From an uncultured SAR116 cluster alpha proteobacterium (GTDB lineage: Bacteria; Pseudomonadota; Alphaproteobacteria; Puniceispirillales; Puniceispirillaceae): a stretch of 64,000 bases of DNA. How positions within the stretch are numbered: the first letter of the stretch is position 1; the number at the start of each line of letters is the position of its first letter. The notes beneath the pieces were generated by a model. It was given only the letters and a program-made list of their open reading frames with translations, did no database searches and was not told where the DNA came from. A program made the position numbers and the translations under genes. The stretch is from the NCBI GenBank assembly GCA_902625725.1, contig CACOCY010000003.1:1-64000 (forward strand), written 5' to 3'. Positions 63,801 through 64,000 of this stretch are shown piece by piece.

Positions 63801-64000
63801 ATGAAATATATTAGTCTTTCCCAAACCATTGAACCCCACTGGTTTTGGGATTCGTTTCCACTTGTCTCACAATCTTATGAAGACGGAGATGAATTTCAAG
63901 AATTCGGTTTTCGCTGGGCTGGTAGGGGTTTCACTTACGCAAGTGCTCCTGGCTGGCACTTCCCTGATGAGCCATCATTAGATGATTTAGATATTGACAA
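63801..64000 (+). CDS. Putative cyclase-family (kynurenine-formamidase-like) hydrolase, truncated by window end
   Basis: An open frame from ATG 63801 that runs off the window after 66 full codons. It starts MKYISLSQTIEPHWFWDSF, resembling the LSxTIEP opening of putative-cyclase/formamidase metal hydrolases, though the rest needed for identification is missing. It follows the PotD-like gene and its hairpin directly, so it probably belongs to the same operon. Confidence 0.5.
   Translation, partial: MKYISLSQTIEPHWFWDSFPLVSQSYEDGDEFQEFGFRWAGRGFTYASAPGWHFPDEPSLDDLDID

Noticed and set aside
1-64000. Phage, insertion sequence, defence system, CRISPR array, tRNA or rRNA
   Set aside because: No transposase, integrase, repeats with regular spacers, cas or restriction genes, cloverleaf tRNA or rRNA sequence was recognised on either strand.

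Overview
The window is a gene-dense, AT-rich chromosomal segment of a bacterium. Gene content and protein style suggest a marine alphaproteobacterium: TRAP-TAXI and tripartite tricarboxylate transporters, several periplasmic-binding-protein ABC systems, photolyases, DUF2805, class III cyclases with TPR or GAF modules, and a urease operon in ureDABCEFG order. This is inferred from gene content only; there is no rRNA or other marker gene. I found no tRNA, rRNA, insertion sequence, prophage, integrase or CRISPR array. Short intergenic gaps and many stop/start overlaps point to a compact genome.

Layout. 1-1.7 kb: isocitrate lyase (aceA) with a small unknown partner and a clear terminator. 1.7-8.1 kb (minus): an MFS transporter, inositol genes iolB, iolD and iolG, an SDR and a DUF2805 protein. 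8.3-13.0 kb (minus): a tctCBA uptake system with a sulfatase upstream. 13.2-17.4 kb: a class III aminotransferase, a 2-keto-4-pentenoate hydratase-like enzyme and a cyclase-TPR protein. 17.6-23.3 kb: the pseudouridine pair psuK-psuG, a phytanoyl-CoA dioxygenase-like protein, a full-length photolyase/cryptochrome, and a two-gene unit that looks like a split photolyase with the FAD domain and the N-terminal alpha/beta domain on separate proteins.

23.3-34.6 kb is a ureide/urea nitrogen block: ureDABCEFG (minus), then allantoinase (fused to a degenerate OHCU-decarboxylase-like domain), ureidoglycine aminohydrolase allE, ureidoglycolate lyase allA and a TRAP-TAXI transporter. AllA yields urea and glyoxylate, so urease is the natural outlet for the urea. 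The allantoate amidohydrolase step is not in the window.

34.7-47.2 kb is a hydroxyproline catabolic supercluster: an amino-acid ABC transporter, a dihydrodipicolinate-synthase-like deaminase, 4-hydroxyproline epimerase, a DadA-like oxidase, a trans-3-hydroxyproline dehydratase-like protein, a TraR/DksA zinc finger and a three-subunit FAD/2Fe-2S dehydrogenase, all on the minus strand, with a divergent AcnX (likely cis-3-hydroxyproline dehydratase).

47.2-56.5 kb is a sugar or glycoside module: a LacI regulator with palindromic operators at its start, a binding protein, two permeases, an MGH1/GH63-like hydrolase and an ATPase, with an unusual glycosyltransferase-like gene transcribed divergently. 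56.6-60 kb holds a GAF-adenylate cyclase with two small flavin split-barrel proteins, and a methyltransferase. 60.5-64 kb holds an ABC exporter, a Tat-type polyamine-like binding protein and the start of a cyclase-family hydrolase gene.

Recurring pattern: all five solute-binding-protein genes in the window are followed, before the next gene, by a strong stem-loop lacking a clear U-tract. The five hairpins are unrelated in sequence.
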